Origin: Anaerolineaceae bacterium
GTDB taxonomy: Bacteria > Chloroflexota > Anaerolineae > Anaerolineales > Anaerolineaceae
DNA: 64,000 bases
Reading direction: 5' to 3'
Assembly: GCA_016841525.1 (NCBI GenBank)
Contig: JAENYZ010000001.1
Span: forward strand, 248,001 to 312,000
Below the pieces are notes generated by a model. The model had not been told where the DNA came from and made no database searches. It worked only from the letters and a program-made list of their open reading frames with translations. The translations under genes and the position numbers were made by a program. This document shows, one piece after another, positions 63,338 to 64,000 of the stretch; position 1 is the stretch's first letter; each line of letters begins with the position of its first letter.

Positions 63338-63773
63338 GGGTGTCCTCTATATTTTTTACAATGTCTTCGTTGTGAATTAAGAAATCCTGCAGCAGAATAC
63401 TTGCCGCAAGATCATCAAGATGCCCTGATCGTTTTTTCCGAGAAACTCCCATCGCAATCCTTGAATTTATCGCATCCCGTGTTGTACCGCTTTCATCCCA
63501 CATTTTGACAGGTAAATCACAATGATCACGAATAACATCTGCCAAACGTTGAGATTTCCTGGCGCTGTGGCCAACCTCTCCCTGAGAATCGAGTGCCCAT
63601 CCAACCACAATCATCGCTGCACCTTGTTCAATTGCCGCTTCAATAATTTTCTGTGCGTCCTTTTCCCGCGCTTGATGCTTAATGACACACAAGGGCCTTG
63701 AAATCGTCCCCGTTGGGTCGCTGATTGCCAGACCGATGCGCTTGTCTCCAGGATCGACGCCGAGCACTCTCAT
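63330..63773 (-). CDS. ruvX: Putative Holliday junction resolvase / pre-16S rRNA nuclease (YqgF)
   Basis: The RNase H-like core is visible: VLGVDPGDKRIGLAISDP at the N-terminus with D7, E-x-G-A-A-M-I-V-V-G near residue 50 and DDLAASILLQDFL at the C-terminus. The 147-residue length is normal. In bacteria the enzyme trims pre-16S rRNA. The gene starts at ATG 63773 and overlaps mltG. Confidence 0.93.
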   Translation of the reverse strand: MRVLGVDPGDKRIGLAISDPTGTISRPLCVIKHQAREKDAQKIIEAAIEQGAAMIVVGWALDSQGEVGHSARKSQRLADVIRDHCDLPVKMWDESGTTRDAINSRIAMGVSRKKRSGHLDDLAASILLQDFLIHNEDIVKNIEDTHG

Positions 63774-63861
63774 TGATTATCCATCTCCGCATTACCTTGT
63801 GGGTAGCTTAACGCTTTCAAAAATAATATCACTCCAAAATTATACCAATAAGAATGCACAA

Positions 63862-63893
63862 ACAAAAAAATTCCCGGGATTTACCCGGGAATT
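63862..63893 (-). terminator. Terminator of the gene at the right edge
   Basis: AATTCCCGGG (63869-63878) and CCCGGGAATT (63884-63893) form a 10-bp stem with a 5-base loop. On the minus strand it is followed by a T-run (A-run at 63864-63870). It ends the minus-strand gene that enters from the right and separates it from ruvX. Confidence 0.85.
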
Positions 63894-63916
63894 CAATTTT
63901 AATCTGATATTGATGG

Positions 63917-64000
63917 TTAAACCTCAATCATATCCTCTGGACCTAAATGGATGCGAATAGCACGCCGATCACGAGCCAGCAAGGCTTCCAAATCACCAAG
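63917..64000 (-). CDS. Partial CDS, C-terminal 27 residues, runs off the right edge
   Basis: An open frame ends at TAA 63917-63919. The visible end reads ...ALLARDRRAIRIHLGPEDMIEV. It is open to the window edge and is followed by a strong terminator in the right orientation, so it is very likely a real gene end. I do not recognise the protein from this fragment. Confidence 0.6.
   Translation of the reverse strand, partial: LGDLEALLARDRRAIRIHLGPEDMIEV

Noticed and set aside
1-64000. CRISPR arrays, rRNA genes, complete insertion sequences, replication origin
   Set aside because: No regular spaced repeats, rRNA segments, transposase genes or clustered origin boxes were seen; the only mobile traces are the integrase remnants at tRNA-Gly.

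Overview
The window looks like a chromosomal stretch of an uncultured anaerobic bacterium, most likely Chloroflexota close to the Anaerolineales. The grounds are indirect. Several secreted proteins end in a short [FV]-L-P-[LI]-I-x-K tail that I associate with this group. There are Chloroflexota-style small secreted proteins, and an oxygen-independent gene mix (ferredoxin, fused molybdenum hydroxylase, polyphosphate glucokinase). No rRNA and no CRISPR array were seen. Taxonomy is inference; the gene calls rest on visible motifs.

Region 1 (1-22,800) is a surface polysaccharide locus. It opens with a DHHW/SGNH-like membrane-anchored protein, an AMP-forming acyl ligase and an acyl carrier protein, together resembling the D-alanylation (Dlt) or alginate-acetylation machinery. 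A PP-loop N-acetyl sugar amidotransferase (WbpG type) and a Rossmann-SAF oxidoreductase follow on the minus strand. Next comes a plus-strand run of two methyltransferases, a Wzx-like flippase and a glycosyltransferase. A ten-gene minus-strand operon (20,756 down to 10,595) carries what appears to be the whole set for UDP-2,3-diacetamido-mannuronic acid: acetyltransferase, aminotransferase, sugar oxidoreductase, 6-dehydrogenase and 2-epimerase, plus four glycosyltransferase-type genes and an acyltransferase. A two-domain GT2 protein closes the region.

Region 2 (23,000-28,900) holds a DUF4956 - VTC polyphosphate-polymerase-like - LRR/CotH cassette, then a beta-hydroxyacid dehydrogenase and an OsmC protein.

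Region 3 (29,097-about 35,770) is a decayed integration hotspot. Two identical tRNA-Gly(CCC) genes and one tRNA relic are each followed by a terminator and the broken 5' end of a tyrosine recombinase. Between them lie small secreted or membrane proteins, several disrupted, and a zinc-protease-like membrane protein. These parts are AT-rich and sparsely coding.

Region 4 (36,000-45,200) has a 1382-residue secreted protein with a HExxH zincin domain, a von Willebrand A domain and the C-terminal tail (CLCA-like layout), then a fused 2Fe-2S/molybdopterin hydroxylase, a DUF4230 protein and a GNAT protein.

Region 5 (45,300-64,000) is housekeeping: DUF255 thioredoxin-like protein, EF-P, a Cys-rich protein, FtsH, an acyl-CoA ligase, MiaA, YraN, a CinA with a degenerate C-terminus, an unusual amidohydrolase-CYTH fusion, glycogen synthase, 4-alpha-glucanotransferase, an EamA transporter, a ferredoxin, polyphosphate glucokinase, MltG and RuvX. 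A minus-strand gene runs off the right edge. The cinA-fusion-glgA-malQ genes form one tight transcription unit. glgA, malQ and ppgK together suggest glycogen/maltodextrin and glucose handling with polyphosphate as phosphoryl donor.
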